From positions 1,054,001 to 1,118,000 of the forward strand of contig NZ_JXZC01000001.1 in NCBI RefSeq assembly GCF_000935355.1: a DNA stretch of 64,000 nt, written 5' to 3'. Position 1 is the stretch's first letter. Each line of letters opens with the position of its first letter. The notes beneath the pieces were generated by a model. That model did not search any database and had not been told where the DNA came from. It worked only from the letters and a program-made list of their open reading frames with translations. The position numbers were made by a program, and so were the translations under genes. This document shows positions 44,251-53,849 of this stretch, in pieces. This stretch comes from Rossellomorea aquimaris. GTDB taxonomy: Bacteria; Bacillota; Bacilli; Bacillales; Bacillaceae_B.

Positions 44251-45468
44251 GTGCAATATTTATGGGGTATCATGGGTATCATTGTCGTTCTGGGAATTGC
44301 TTTTGCATTTTCCACGAACAAAAAGCGTATCAATTTCAGAACCGTCCTTGGAGGACTGGCTATACAGCTATTTTTCGCTTTTGTCGTGTTAGAAACTTCT
44401 TGGGGTCAGAGTTCTCTTAAATGGTTGACTCAGGGTGTAAACGCTATAATCAATTATTCAAACGAAGGGATCACATTCCTTTTCGGTGGTCTTTATACGG
44501 AAGAATCCAATATAGCGTTTATTTTTGCATTTAATGTCCTTCCTGTCGTCATTTTCTTTTCTGCGTTAATTTCAGTTCTTTACTATCTTAAGATCATGCA
44601 ATTTTTCATCAAAATTTTAGGTGGCGGATTGGCAAAGCTGTTAGGAACGAGAAAGGCGGAGTCACTGTCTGCTGCAGCGAATATTTTCGTCGGACAAACA
44701 GAAGCTCCGTTAGTAGTAAGACCTTATCTATCTAAAATGACTGAATCGGAACTTTTCGCAGTCATGACAGGCGGACTTGCCTCCGTTGCCGGTTCCGTAT
44801 TAGTCGGGTATTCCTTATTAGGTGTCCCTCTGGAGTATTTATTGGCAGCAAGCTTCATGGCAGCTCCTGCCGGACTTGTAATGGCAAAGTTATTTGTACC
44901 TGAAACAGATCATACGCCTGAACCAAAAGAGCTTGATATGGAAGCGGATTCTGATTCGGCAAATGTGATCGATGCCGCTGCCAAAGGTGCCAGCGTCGGG
45001 CTTCAATTAGCACTTAATATCGGTGCAATGCTACTTGCGTTTATTGCACTCGTTGCCCTCATTAATGGTTTACTAGGGTTTGTAGGTGGTTGGTTCGGTT
45101 TTGACAGCCTTTCACTTGAACTATTACTTGGATATGCTTTTGCTCCACTTGCTTTTGCAATTGGTGTTCCTTGGAGTGAGGCAGTTGTCGCAGGAAACTT
45201 CATTGGACAAAAGCTTGTCATCAACGAATTCGTTGCTTATTCCGCGTTTGCTCCTGAAATCGGTAACTTATCAGATAAAGCGGTAGCCATCATCTCATTC
45301 GCTCTTTGTGGATTTGCGAACCTTTCTTCCTTGGGTATCTTACTTGGTGGACTTGGAAACCTTGCCCCTGACCGCAGAGGAGATATCGCCCGCTTAGGAT
45401 TAAAAGCCGTCATTGCCGGTGCACTCGCTTCGTTACTAAGCGCTGCAATTGCTGGTATGTTTGTATAA
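44251..45468 (+). CDS. nupC: NupC-family (CNT) nucleoside transporter
   Basis: A 405-residue concentrative nucleoside transporter. Eight or more helices; family motifs include [16 protein letters not shown] (substrate loop), [13 protein letters not shown] and [20 protein letters not shown]. It imports nucleosides with Na+ or H+. A GTG at 44242 is in frame, but the GAGGTGA ribosome site places the start at the GTG 44251, giving MQYLWGIMG, similar to Bacillus NupC. Assignment of the paralogue is uncertain. Own promoter and terminator. Confidence 0.9.
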   Translation: MQYLWGIMGIIVVLGIAFAFSTNKKRINFRTVLGGLAIQLFFAFVVLETSWGQSSLKWLTQGVNAIINYSNEGITFLFGGLYTEESNIAFIFAFNVLPVVIFFSALISVLYYLKIMQFFIKILGGGLAKLLGTRKAESLSAAANIFVGQTEAPLVVRPYLSKMTESELFAVMTGGLASVAGSVLVGYSLLGVPLEYLLAASFMAAPAGLVMAKLFVPETDHTPEPKELDMEADSDSANVIDAAAKGASVGLQLALNIGAMLLAFIALVALINGLLGFVGGWFGFDSLSLELLLGYAFAPLAFAIGVPWSEAVVAGNFIGQKLVINEFVAYSAFAPEIGNLSDKAVAIISFALCGFANLSSLGILLGGLGNLAPDRRGDIARLGLKAVIAGALASLLSAAIAGMFV

Positions 45469-45481
45469 TTTATATGATCAA

Positions 45482-45516
45482 AAAAGAAGCTGTCCACTGG
45501 GTGGACAGCTTCTTTT
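45482..45516 (+). terminator. Terminator after nupC
   Basis: AAGAAGCTGTCCAC / GTGGACAGCTTCTT with a 3-nt loop; shared with the convergent GGDEF gene. Confidence 0.88.
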
Positions 45517-45520
45517 CATT

Positions 45521-46573
45521 CTAGACTGCGGATGGAATAAACAACTCATCATCTGAAAGACAGGTTCTTCTTTTCCCGGATTTCTTCGCTGTATAAAGTC
45601 TTTGATCAGCAAGTGTGATAAGCTTTTCAGGGTCATTGGCTTCAGTGGTTTCGGCTTGACCGAAACTCATGGAAATCGGCAGAGGCTGTAAGGACTCCAA
45701 CCTGCCGTATAATTCCCTCAAAAACTGATGGATTACTATGTCATCCATATGAGGCAATAGGATGACAAATTCTTCTCCGCCATATCGAAATGCCTGTCCC
45801 TTATAGCCCTCCGAGAGGGTACGAAAAACTTCCCCTACCTTTCGAATCACTTCATCCCCTGTTAAATGACCATATTCATCATTCACTTTTTTGAAATCAT
45901 CAATGTCACCCAGGAATATGGTGAAGGATTCATTCGCATCCACTTTCTTTCTAAACTTTTCCTGAAATGATAGTTGATTGAATAAGCCGGATAAATAATC
46001 TCTATGGGCGAGATGATGATAGGCTTCCATTTGCGCATAATGTGCACGCTCCCGCAGCATGATCAACGCCCCAAAAAGACCGATGATCCAAAGGAAAAAC
46101 AAATTAAAAGAAAGTGTGAAATAATGTTGAAATTCATTTAAGTTGACGGTCATGATCCCCATTAATAGATATGCGAGGCTGAATACAACAAGGGAAATGA
46201 GGGCCCCTTTCGTTCTCCAGTAAATCGTTGCATGCATGACAAACAAAATTGAAATCGGATAAAGCGGACTATGTATCCCTTCTGATAGAAACATCAGCCA
46301 GATCAATGCCAGGAAATCGAATATGATCCCCGCTTTTAAGATGATTTGAAGACTTCTTTTATCATCCCTTGCCCGTATAAGTGCGATTTGAGTCACAAGC
46401 ATATAGATGACACCGGATATCAATAAATAGGGGAAGATCTCTTTGTTCGTAGAGATATTATCTGAAAAGGGAGGGACGTAAAATAGGAGTATAGCAATCA
46501 CTACAAACAGCCACCTCAAAGTAGAAAACAATTTCTCTGTTTCATAATCATTTAAATACAACGAAAATCTCAT
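45521..46573 (-). CDS. Membrane GGDEF-domain diguanylate cyclase
   Basis: A 350-residue protein with about six N-terminal helices (residues about 15-185) and a C-terminal GGDEF domain. The active site is YGGEEFVILLP (GGEEF), and LGDIDDFKKVNDEYGH carries the metal aspartate, so it is probably active in making c-di-GMP. No RxxD inhibitory site is seen. An ATG nine bases upstream is possible; 46573 is better placed relative to GAGAG. It lies 4 kb from the EAL gene. Confidence 0.88.
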   Translation of the reverse strand: MRFSLYLNDYETEKLFSTLRWLFVVIAILLFYVPPFSDNISTNKEIFPYLLISGVIYMLVTQIALIRARDDKRSLQIILKAGIIFDFLALIWLMFLSEGIHSPLYPISILFVMHATIYWRTKGALISLVVFSLAYLLMGIMTVNLNEFQHYFTLSFNLFFLWIIGLFGALIMLRERAHYAQMEAYHHLAHRDYLSGLFNQLSFQEKFRKKVDANESFTIFLGDIDDFKKVNDEYGHLTGDEVIRKVGEVFRTLSEGYKGQAFRYGGEEFVILLPHMDDIVIHQFLRELYGRLESLQPLPISMSFGQAETTEANDPEKLITLADQRLYTAKKSGKRRTCLSDDELFIPSAV

Positions 46574-46649
46574 AAGCTTCATTCTCTCATTGTTTAATAT
46601 ATAGTTTAAATTTACCAAAGTTTATGAAAGGCGTCTATGTTCATATTCA

Positions 46650-46685
46650 AAAAAAGCAGACCAACATTTATCATATTGGTCTGCT
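46650..46685 (-). terminator. Terminator after the MurE-like gene
   Basis: AGCAGACCAA / TTGGTCTGCT then T-run (minus), between the MurE-like stop (46699) and the GGDEF start. Confidence 0.85.
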
Positions 46686-46698
46686 ACTCAGGAGAAGA

Positions 46699-48174
46699 TT
46701 ATTCGGTTACACCGTACCTCAACTTGCTTTCTTCTATCGCAATATTTTTGTCACTATGAGGATATTTCGTATTTTCGATGATTTGATAATCCTCATGACC
46801 TTTACCTGCAAAGATGATGATATCACCGGGTTCACTTACCTCCACTGCATGCTTAACTGCTTCTGCGCGATCCCCTATTAAAGCATACTGTTCATGCTGC
46901 ATCCCTTTTTCAAGATCTTCTAGAATGCTGTCGTACTCTTCATATCTCGGGTCGTCTGTCGTTAAGATGACATAGTCTGCGAGTGATGCTTTTTCTGCCA
47001 TGGTAGGCCGTTTACTCTTATCACGATTCCCTCCTGTACCGACGAGGAAGATGATTTTGTTTTCTTTAAACGGAAGGACTGATTGAATGGCGTTTTCGAT
47101 TGCATCCGGCGTATGTGCATAATCAATGTAAACGGACAGGGGAGCATCCATTTCTACCTTCTCCATTCTGCCACTTACAGGTGGAAGGTCCCGAACAATT
47201 TCAACCAGTCGGGATACTTCCATACCCCTCGCGTACAGACATGCCATAGCTGTAAGGACATTGTACACATTGAATTTCCCTAATAGCTTCATTTCTACCT
47301 CAAAGCTCCCTTGAGGAGAAATCAGCGTGAACTTCGTTAAATCATTGAAATACTCCACGTTCTCTGCCTTAAAGTCTGCATGCCCTTCAAGACCATAGCT
47401 GATCACTTCATGAGGAGTCATATAGCTGTAGCGGTCATACCAGTCGTCATCTGCGTTGAGAACAACGTACTTTGGATTTTGTAAGTCTTGACCCAGTTGT
47501 GAGAACAATAGCCCTTTCGCATATCCATAATGTTCCATTGTCCCATGATAATCCAAATGATCATGACTTAAATTGGTGAAAGCCACCACATCAAAGTCGA
47601 TCCCCCATAATCTTCCCAAGGCGAGCCCGTGTGAGGATACTTCAAGGGTGAAATTTTCAATATCGCGATTTATTGCTCTTTGAAGCATCTGCTGATTCGT
47701 TAAGTTGTCACAGGTTGTGTTTTCACTCGGTAGCAGCTCTCCGTCTAAATTAAAGCCGATTGTACCCGATAATGCGGAGCTCCGGCTGTCTTTTTTCAGG
47801 ATGGAGTGGATCAGGTTACTTACTGTGGTCTTTCCGTTTGTACCAGTTATACCGAAAACCGTTAACTTTTGTGAAGGGTAATCATAATACTTATTTGATA
47901 ATTGAGCCAAGGCTTTGAAGGAGTCTTTGACAACGACCAATGCCGCTTCATTTAAATCAATGTCCAATTGTTTTTCTGCAACAATCAGGGTGGCTCCTTT
48001 TTCAACGGCCATCTGTGCATAATCATGTCCATCCACTGTGTAGCCTCTTGTGCATACAAACATGCTGCCTTCTGTCACTTTTCTGGAATCTACATGAATC
48101 TCTTTTATTTCTGAAGGTAATTCACCGTAAATGGTTTTTAATTTAATGCTGTCTAACAGGTTATATGTATTCAT
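46699..48174 (-). CDS. MurE-type UDP-MurNAc-tripeptide synthetase (paralogue outside dcw)
   Basis: A 491-residue Mur ligase. The ATP loop is VFGITGTNGKTTVSNLIH, the carbamylated lysine lies in YGYAKGLLF, and VYIDYAHTPDAIENAI is typical of MurE. The substrate motif DNPR of meso-DAP-adding enzymes is here DDPR (TTDDPRYEEYD), keeping the arginine. It is not in a division/cell-wall cluster: it sits alone behind its own terminator, with AATGAGGTAAG ahead of the ATG. Probably an extra MurE-like ligase; which amino acid it adds is undetermined. Confidence 0.85.
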   Translation of the reverse strand: MNTYNLLDSIKLKTIYGELPSEIKEIHVDSRKVTEGSMFVCTRGYTVDGHDYAQMAVEKGATLIVAEKQLDIDLNEAALVVVKDSFKALAQLSNKYYDYPSQKLTVFGITGTNGKTTVSNLIHSILKKDSRSSALSGTIGFNLDGELLPSENTTCDNLTNQQMLQRAINRDIENFTLEVSSHGLALGRLWGIDFDVVAFTNLSHDHLDYHGTMEHYGYAKGLLFSQLGQDLQNPKYVVLNADDDWYDRYSYMTPHEVISYGLEGHADFKAENVEYFNDLTKFTLISPQGSFEVEMKLLGKFNVYNVLTAMACLYARGMEVSRLVEIVRDLPPVSGRMEKVEMDAPLSVYIDYAHTPDAIENAIQSVLPFKENKIIFLVGTGGNRDKSKRPTMAEKASLADYVILTTDDPRYEEYDSILEDLEKGMQHEQYALIGDRAEAVKHAVEVSEPGDIIIFAGKGHEDYQIIENTKYPHSDKNIAIEESKLRYGVTE

Positions 48175-48311
48175 ATTCTTACCTCATTTGAATTAATATT
48201 GTATCTATTTTATCTTATCATCTTAGCTTTGATAAGAGAAATACCTCCTAAAATCAAAACAAACTTTTTTCACACAAATGTCACCTACCCTTAATGATAA
48301 GAATTAAAACA

Positions 48312-48357
48312 AAAAGAAGTCCTTCATCCTCCTATTGGAGGATGAAGGACTTCTTTT
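48312..48357 (-). terminator. Terminator after the M42 peptidase gene
   Basis: A perfect 21-bp stem (48312-48332 with 48337-48357), TATT loop, adjoining the stop at 48358 and followed by TTTTGTTTT on the minus strand. Confidence 0.9.
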
Positions 48358-49413
48358 CTATCCCGCAACCATCTTCGATTGAACATAGTGCCAAAGTAAT
48401 TTTTCTGTATGAAGAATCGATGACTCATGTGTCCGTTCATATGCGTGAGAAGCATCGATACCTGCTCCTATCAGTCCGTGAACAATATCAAATCCTGCCC
48501 GGATTGCTGCTGATGCATCAGATCCATAATACGGATAAATATCTACCTTATAATCGATTCCATTCTCTTCAGCCAATGATACTAAATGCTTACGCAACTC
48601 GTAGTGATAAGGTCCACTCGAGTCCTTCGCACATATAGAAACGGTGTATTCATCCGTTGATTGACCATCACCTATTGCTCCCATATCCACTGCCAGGTAT
48701 TCAATGGTTTCGTCAGGAATATTAGAATTCCCCCCATATCCGATTTCTTCATTATTGGAAATTAAGAAATGGGTCGTATAAGGAAGAGAGATTCCTTCTG
48801 ATTTAATTTGGCGAATCAAGCAGAGAAGCATACCCACACTTGCCTTATCGTCTAAATGGCGGGATTTAATAAAGCCGCTTTCAGTAATTTCAGCACGTGG
48901 ATCGAAGGAAACAAAGTCCCCCACTTCTATACCAAGCCCTCTAACTTCTTCTGCATTGCGGACCTTTTCATCAATACGGACTTCTATATTCGTTTCGTCC
49001 CGTTTTGCTTCACCTGCATTTTTGTAAACATGAACGGAAGTTTGATGCATGAGGATCGTTCCACTGTAGGTTCTGCCCGAAGAGGTTTCAATCTGACAAT
49101 ACTCCCCTTCGACTGCATTCCATCTGAATCCGCCAATCATTGATAAACGCAGACGTCCATCGCCCTTGATTTCCTTTACCATTGCGCCAAGAGCGTCCAC
49201 ATGTGCCGTCAGCATGCGATGCCTTCCTGTGTCTTCGCCAGGTAGCGAAATGATAAGCGCACCTTTTCTGTTTCTTTTCATTTCTACATTTAAGTCTGAA
49301 AGATATTCCTCAACAAAATTCATGATCTTATTCGTGTTTCCTGAAGGACTAGGAATTTCTACAAGCTCCTTAATTAATTGAAGCGTTTTCTTCGTATCTG
49401 GATATGTATTCAT
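48358..49413 (-). CDS. M42-family metallopeptidase (glucanase/aminopeptidase type)
   Basis: A 351-residue cytosolic di-zinc aminopeptidase of the M42 family. Metal and catalytic motifs are AHVDALGAMV, LDDKASVGML and ISNNEEIGYGG. A tetrahedral dodecamer is typical of the family. B. subtilis has three paralogues (YsdC, YtoP, YhfE); I do not assign which. It is on its own, with GGGAGG upstream of the ATG. Confidence 0.92.
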   Translation of the reverse strand: MNTYPDTKKTLQLIKELVEIPSPSGNTNKIMNFVEEYLSDLNVEMKRNRKGALIISLPGEDTGRHRMLTAHVDALGAMVKEIKGDGRLRLSMIGGFRWNAVEGEYCQIETSSGRTYSGTILMHQTSVHVYKNAGEAKRDETNIEVRIDEKVRNAEEVRGLGIEVGDFVSFDPRAEITESGFIKSRHLDDKASVGMLLCLIRQIKSEGISLPYTTHFLISNNEEIGYGGNSNIPDETIEYLAVDMGAIGDGQSTDEYTVSICAKDSSGPYHYELRKHLVSLAEENGIDYKVDIYPYYGSDASAAIRAGFDIVHGLIGAGIDASHAYERTHESSILHTEKLLWHYVQSKMVAG

Positions 49414-49470
49414 TTGACTCCCTCCCTTCCCGTATTATACCGTCATTTGCCAGATTACTACAAATCATGT

Positions 49471-49710
49471 TTATCGAATATTCCATCGAATGTCGTTAAA
49501 TCCCTTAACAGCTTCCTTTTCAAATTTCTTTCTCTTTTCTTTAATGAAAGGATGAACAAATCCACACTTTCCGCAGCTGTAAATGGCCACATTCCCCCCT
49601 AACCTCTGTCCATGGGGATATACCAATTGATCACCATATTCCTCTTTCATGAATAATTCGCTTTCATTTATTGTGGTATGACCGCAATATAAACATCCTT
49701 TAAACATCAT
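49471..49710 (-). CDS. Small zinc-ribbon-like protein
   Basis: A 79-residue protein with two CxxC pairs: GCLYCGHTT near the start and YSCGKCGFVHPFI in the middle, spaced as in a zinc ribbon; the C-terminus is basic (KEKRKKFEKEAVKGF). Not a known named family. ATG 49710 is chosen because GGAGG lies five bases upstream. It is divergent from the peptide transporter gene. Function unknown. Confidence 0.72.
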   Translation of the reverse strand: MMFKGCLYCGHTTINESELFMKEEYGDQLVYPHGQRLGGNVAIYSCGKCGFVHPFIKEKRKKFEKEAVKGFNDIRWNIR

Positions 49711-49838
49711 ATTTTCCTCCATCCCTTTTTGTACATGCCTATGACATGAACGGGAATACTATGAAAGGATTTGGAAGAAAGTTTACTGTTCGTCTTATAC
49801 CTAACAGTATTCAATACACATTACTTGGGAGTGATATA

Positions 49839-51230
49839 GTGAACTCATCTACATTGGACAGTTTACCTCAGGGAAAGAAACATCCTAAAGGACTATACCT
49901 TCTATTTTTCACTGAATTATGGGAGAGGTATAGTTACTACGGAATGAGAGCTCTTCTTGTCCTTTATTTAACAACCGCTTTTGTGAGCGGAGGATTAGGG
50001 GTGGATCCCGCGAAGGCATTATCCATCTATGGTATCTATACAGGTAGTGTATATTTCACCCCAATTTTCGGAGGCTGGCTTACGGATCGCTATATTGGGT
50101 TAAGAAAGGCGATCACCATTGGGGGTATTACAATGGCGTGTGGAGATTTCTTAATCTTCCTGACCCACTCCCAAATAGGTTTATATGCCGGATTAGCCCT
50201 ATTAGTGATTGGAAACGGATTCTTTAAACCGAATATTTCAACCCTCGTCGGGGAGCTCTATCCACGACACGATAAACGAAAGGATGCGGCCTTTACGATT
50301 TTCTATATGGGGATTAACCTGGGAGCGTTATTCGCACCGCTGATTGCAGGTTTTCTTGCAGAGGATTTATTCCTCACAACGCTAGCGGATGGAACGATGC
50401 ACTATGGATTCAAATGGGCATTTCTTGCATCCTCCATCGGAATGGTTACCGGACAAATTATCTTTAGTACATTAAATAATAAGTATCTCGGAACCGTTGG
50501 GCTTAAGCCTAATAAAACGTTAGCTGAAGAAGCGAATGAAAACCAGAATGTTCCTTTAACGAAAAAGGAAAAGCAGCGTACAACAGCCATTCTCATCCTC
50601 GCCTGCTTTGTCGTTTTCTTCTGGGCTGGTTTTGAACAGGCAGGGAGCTCGTTCACTTTGTACACTAAAAACTTCATCGATCGGGAAGTGTTCGGCTACA
50701 CTATACCCGTTGCCTGGTTCCAGTCAGTTAATCCCTTGTTCATTGTGATCCTGGCACCGATTCTCTCAAGTGTCTGGCTTAAGCTTTCAAGATCAAATCG
50801 AGGGGATTTGAACATGACGACAAAAATGGGAATCGGAATGATTCTCCTTGGACTCGGATTTATGATTCTCATTCCAGCAGTGATGCAAACGGGTTCGGAT
50901 GAACAAAATATTACCGTAAAGGCAAACCTGTTATTTATCGTCTTTACTTATCTGCTTCACACACTGGGAGAGTTATTCCTTTCTCCAGTTGGTTTGTCCC
51001 TTGTCAGTAAAGTAGCACCAGTAAAGATTGCCTCCCTGCTAATGGGCGTTTGGATGGCTGCGATAGGTGTGGCGAGCCTTCTTGCGGGACAATTGGCTTC
51101 CCTGACAGCTACGCTGGGATATTTGGAAATCTTCGCTGTCATCGGTGCCACAGCCATCATCCTGGGCTTCGTATTACTTGTCATTTCGAAAAAGCTTGTC
51201 TTAATGATGAGGGAAGAAAACCATACGTAA
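49839..51230 (+). CDS. POT/PTR2-family proton-dependent peptide transporter
   Basis: A 463-residue MFS transporter with 12-14 helices importing di- and tripeptides with protons. The POT signature is FFTELWERYSYYGMRALLVLYL (the ExxERFxYY-type motif), and GRADGT-like later motifs and FYMGINLGALFAPLI are present. The frame opens 31 codons earlier, but the GTG at 49839 has GGGAGTGAT upstream and leads into the expected N-terminus. Resembles Bacillus DtpT. Confidence 0.9.
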   Translation: MNSSTLDSLPQGKKHPKGLYLLFFTELWERYSYYGMRALLVLYLTTAFVSGGLGVDPAKALSIYGIYTGSVYFTPIFGGWLTDRYIGLRKAITIGGITMACGDFLIFLTHSQIGLYAGLALLVIGNGFFKPNISTLVGELYPRHDKRKDAAFTIFYMGINLGALFAPLIAGFLAEDLFLTTLADGTMHYGFKWAFLASSIGMVTGQIIFSTLNNKYLGTVGLKPNKTLAEEANENQNVPLTKKEKQRTTAILILACFVVFFWAGFEQAGSSFTLYTKNFIDREVFGYTIPVAWFQSVNPLFIVILAPILSSVWLKLSRSNRGDLNMTTKMGIGMILLGLGFMILIPAVMQTGSDEQNITVKANLLFIVFTYLLHTLGELFLSPVGLSLVSKVAPVKIASLLMGVWMAAIGVASLLAGQLASLTATLGYLEIFAVIGATAIILGFVLLVISKKLVLMMREENHT

Positions 51231-51232
51231 AA

Positions 51233-51278
51233 AAATAGGAGAACCGCTTGGCATTCAAGCCAAGCGGTTCTCCTATTT
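51233..51278. terminator. Bidirectional terminator between the POT and YihY genes
   Basis: A perfect 20-bp stem (51233-51252 with 51259-51278) with a 6-nt loop; the right arm includes the stop region of the YihY gene. Confidence 0.88.
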
Positions 51279-52085
51279 CACCTTCTTCCCAGCTACACTC
51301 CCGTTCAATAATCCACCAATCAATAAAATCGTGGAAGAAATGTAGAACCATACAACCAACGTAATGACACTGCCCAGCTGACCATAAAACTGGGAATAAT
51401 CGTTCAATTTCACATACGTACCATATAACCAGGAAACCCCCTGCCAGCCAAAGGTAGCGACTAGTGCACCGGGAATGACATGCAGGAAGGAAATTCGTTT
51501 ACTCGGAACAACCATATATAGAAACAGGAAGAGTATGAGCATAAAGAGTGAACTTAAGCCCCATTTTCCTATGACCCATGCTTGACTCCATTCTCCGTTA
51601 ATCCTCCCCTCTGTGAATCGTGCGTGACGGATATATTCCTCAACCACCGGTACGATAAGAGAAAAAGAAATAAGGAACATAAAACCGACTGTCAATAAAA
51701 GATCATACAATAACGCAACCAGAAAGGGCTTCTTCCTCTCAATCTTATATGCTTTATTCAATGATCTCACCATGGATTGGACGGCCATAGAGGAAAGCCA
51801 GAACGTAAAGAAGATGGAAATGGACAACACATCTCCCCGTTGGTCATACAAAATACGATCTATATTATTTTGAATGATGGCGTACGATTTATCAGGTGCA
51901 AATGGTTTAATGAGAAGCAATACATTGGTTTCTGAAATGGGCAGATAACTAATCAACGAGAAGACAAAAATTAAAAACGGAAAAATGGATAATAACAAAT
52001 AATACGCCAACTGTGCAGAATGATCGAAGAAGCGTTCTTTAAAAAAACGAACGGTCACCATCTTGATATGATGTAAGATATTCAT
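51273..52085 (-). CDS. YihY/virulence factor BrkB family protein
   Basis: A 270-residue inner-membrane protein of the YihY/BrkB family with six helices. The opening FFDHSAQLAYYLLLSIFPFLIF and the internal LYGTYVKLNDYSQFYGQLGSVITL match the family. It is not an RNase BN. Function remains unclear. Confidence 0.88.
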   Translation of the reverse strand: MNILHHIKMVTVRFFKERFFDHSAQLAYYLLLSIFPFLIFVFSLISYLPISETNVLLLIKPFAPDKSYAIIQNNIDRILYDQRGDVLSISIFFTFWLSSMAVQSMVRSLNKAYKIERKKPFLVALLYDLLLTVGFMFLISFSLIVPVVEEYIRHARFTEGRINGEWSQAWVIGKWGLSSLFMLILFLFLYMVVPSKRISFLHVIPGALVATFGWQGVSWLYGTYVKLNDYSQFYGQLGSVITLVVWFYISSTILLIGGLLNGSVAGKKVK

Positions 52086-52488
52086 GATTTTAAACTCCTA
52101 TATAGGAATGATATTCTTATTTTCCCCTTTCACTCACAATTCAATCATTATTGATCTGATTTGCATGAGCATTTGTCCCTTCTTCATTTTCCCTTCAATA
52201 TGGTAAGCGTTGACAAATACTTAGAATAATGGAGGAGCCCCTTTTTAACAAATGCCATAAATTTCAATGAGAAAAAAAGATAAATTTTTCCACACCATTC
52301 ACCTTTATGCATTATAAATCATTCGATATTATCGTTATTTTCTATATTGGGGATATATTTTCACATGATGAAATAGAAAACATCCAAAACTAATAAAGGA
52401 TTTCTCCCGTTCATTCAAGAAATGAATAGTAGAACGGAAATTTCTTGCATCACTGTTTAAAACAGACGAAAGGAAAGGGAGAATTGAT
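52086..52488 (+). other. 400-bp gap upstream of kynA
   Basis: No gene is seen. A short hairpin (CCGTTC..ATTC / GAAT..GAACGG, about 52418-52445) lies in the kynA leader; AAAGGGAG at about 52475 is the ribosome site. No S-box, T-box or other known riboswitch core is visible, and no obvious terminator. Confidence 0.55.
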
Positions 52489-53328
52489 ATGGGCAACAAT
52501 AAGGAAATAATGGGGAATGAAGATGTATACACAGACTTTATTAATAAAATGACCTATGGTGAATACCTTGGTCTGGATACACTACTCCATAGTCAGAAAC
52601 GTTTATCCGGTCACCATGATGAAATGTTATTCATTATCATTCATCAGGTAAGCGAGTTATGGATGAAATTGATCCTTCATGAAATCAAGGCTAGTATCAC
52701 TTCCATTCAAAAAGGTGAACTTTCTCCTGCATTTAAAATGTTGGCACGCGTTTCAAAAATCCAATCACAAATCATTCATGCCTGGGATGTACTATCCACA
52801 CTTACTCCTTCAGAGTATGTCGAGTTCAGGGACAGTCTTGGGCAAGCCTCAGGATTTCAATCCTACCAATATAGAATGATCGAATTTGCCCTCGGATACA
52901 AAACGAAACATGTACTGGAAATTTATAAGAAGGATCCTGAGTTATTAGCCCAGCTAAAAGAGGCATACGAAGCCCCTTCCCTCTATGATGTTTCCATCCT
53001 CGCACTGTCAAAAGCAGGCTTACCCATTCACGAGGATGTACTTCTTCGGGACTATAAGAAGCCTTACACGGAAGATCAGTCTGTATTGGAAGCCTGGACA
53101 GAAGTCTATAAGCATACCGATCAATATTGGGATTTATACGAATTAGCCGAAAAATTGATCGATATTGAGGATTGGCTTCAACAATGGCGTTTCCGACATA
53201 TGAAAACCGTTGAACGGATCATCGGGCATAAAATGGGCACGGGAGGATCAAGCGGAGTAGGCTATTTAAAAAAGGTCCTTGACCATCGGTTCTTCCCTGA
53301 GCTGTGGAATGTCCGTACGAATCTTTGA
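52489..53328 (+). CDS. kynA: Tryptophan 2,3-dioxygenase
   Basis: A 279-residue haem dioxygenase that opens the indole ring to N-formylkynurenine. The substrate/haem region [29 protein letters not shown] and the haem-ligand histidine in [35 protein letters not shown] are all kept. The kynB and kynU partners are not adjacent. Length is normal. GGGAG precedes the ATG. Confidence 0.93.
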   Translation: MGNNKEIMGNEDVYTDFINKMTYGEYLGLDTLLHSQKRLSGHHDEMLFIIIHQVSELWMKLILHEIKASITSIQKGELSPAFKMLARVSKIQSQIIHAWDVLSTLTPSEYVEFRDSLGQASGFQSYQYRMIEFALGYKTKHVLEIYKKDPELLAQLKEAYEAPSLYDVSILALSKAGLPIHEDVLLRDYKKPYTEDQSVLEAWTEVYKHTDQYWDLYELAEKLIDIEDWLQQWRFRHMKTVERIIGHKMGTGGSSGVGYLKKVLDHRFFPELWNVRTNL

Positions 53329-53391
53329 AAATAATTGACGTAATATTCACGCATTCTATCAGCCTATTTTTATTTCCATCATTCGTAAGGG

Positions 53392-53420
53392 TTGCCTTTT
53401 ATATGGTTACCTGATATTAT
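53392..53420 (+). promoter_or_regulatory. Promoter of the cold-shock gene
   Basis: TTGCCT (53392-53397), 17-bp spacer, TATTAT (53415-53420). The resulting 5' leader would be about 115 nt, usual for csp genes. Confidence 0.65.
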
Positions 53421-53543
53421 GTAAGAGAATTATTTTTGTTCGGAATGGAAGGATAGACAAAGTTTTTAAAGCTTTTCGCCTTGAAGTTACATGAGCAAGA
53501 ATAGTAATACAATTGTGTGGAGAACACACGAGGAGGTAACATT

Positions 53544-53744
53544 ATGTTAGAAGGTACAGTTAAATGGTTTAACGCAGAAAAAGGTTTCGGATTCATCGAG
53601 CGCGAAGGTGGAGACGACGTGTTCGTACACTTCTCAGCTATTCAAGGCGAAGGATTCAAAACTTTAGAAGAAGGTCAAAAAGTTTCTTTCGAAATCGTTC
53701 AAGGAAACCGTGGCGACCAAGCTGCTAACGTTACTAAAGCATAA
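53544..53744 (+). CDS. Cold-shock protein (CspA/CspB family)
   Basis: A 66-residue single [18 protein letters not shown] (RNP1) and DVFVHFSAI (RNP2). It binds single-stranded RNA/DNA and acts as RNA chaperone at low temperature. The ATG at 53544 follows AGGAGGTAAC; nine extra codons upstream are unlikely to be translated. A TGTGT/ACACA hairpin sits immediately ahead of the ribosome site. Long leader, own terminator. Confidence 0.95.
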   Translation: MLEGTVKWFNAEKGFGFIEREGGDDVFVHFSAIQGEGFKTLEEGQKVSFEIVQGNRGDQAANVTKA

Positions 53745-53760
53745 TTCATGCTACTGACGA

Positions 53761-53787
53761 AGACCCTACTCTGTAGGGTCTTTTTTC
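53761..53787 (+). terminator. Terminator after the csp gene
   Basis: AAGACCCTAC / GTAGGGTCTT, 3-nt loop, followed by TTTT. Confidence 0.92.
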
Positions 53788-53849
53788 TTTGCCCTCATCC
53801 ATTAAGGCGTTTACAATAGTCATATCACTCAAACTAGGAGGCTGTAATT

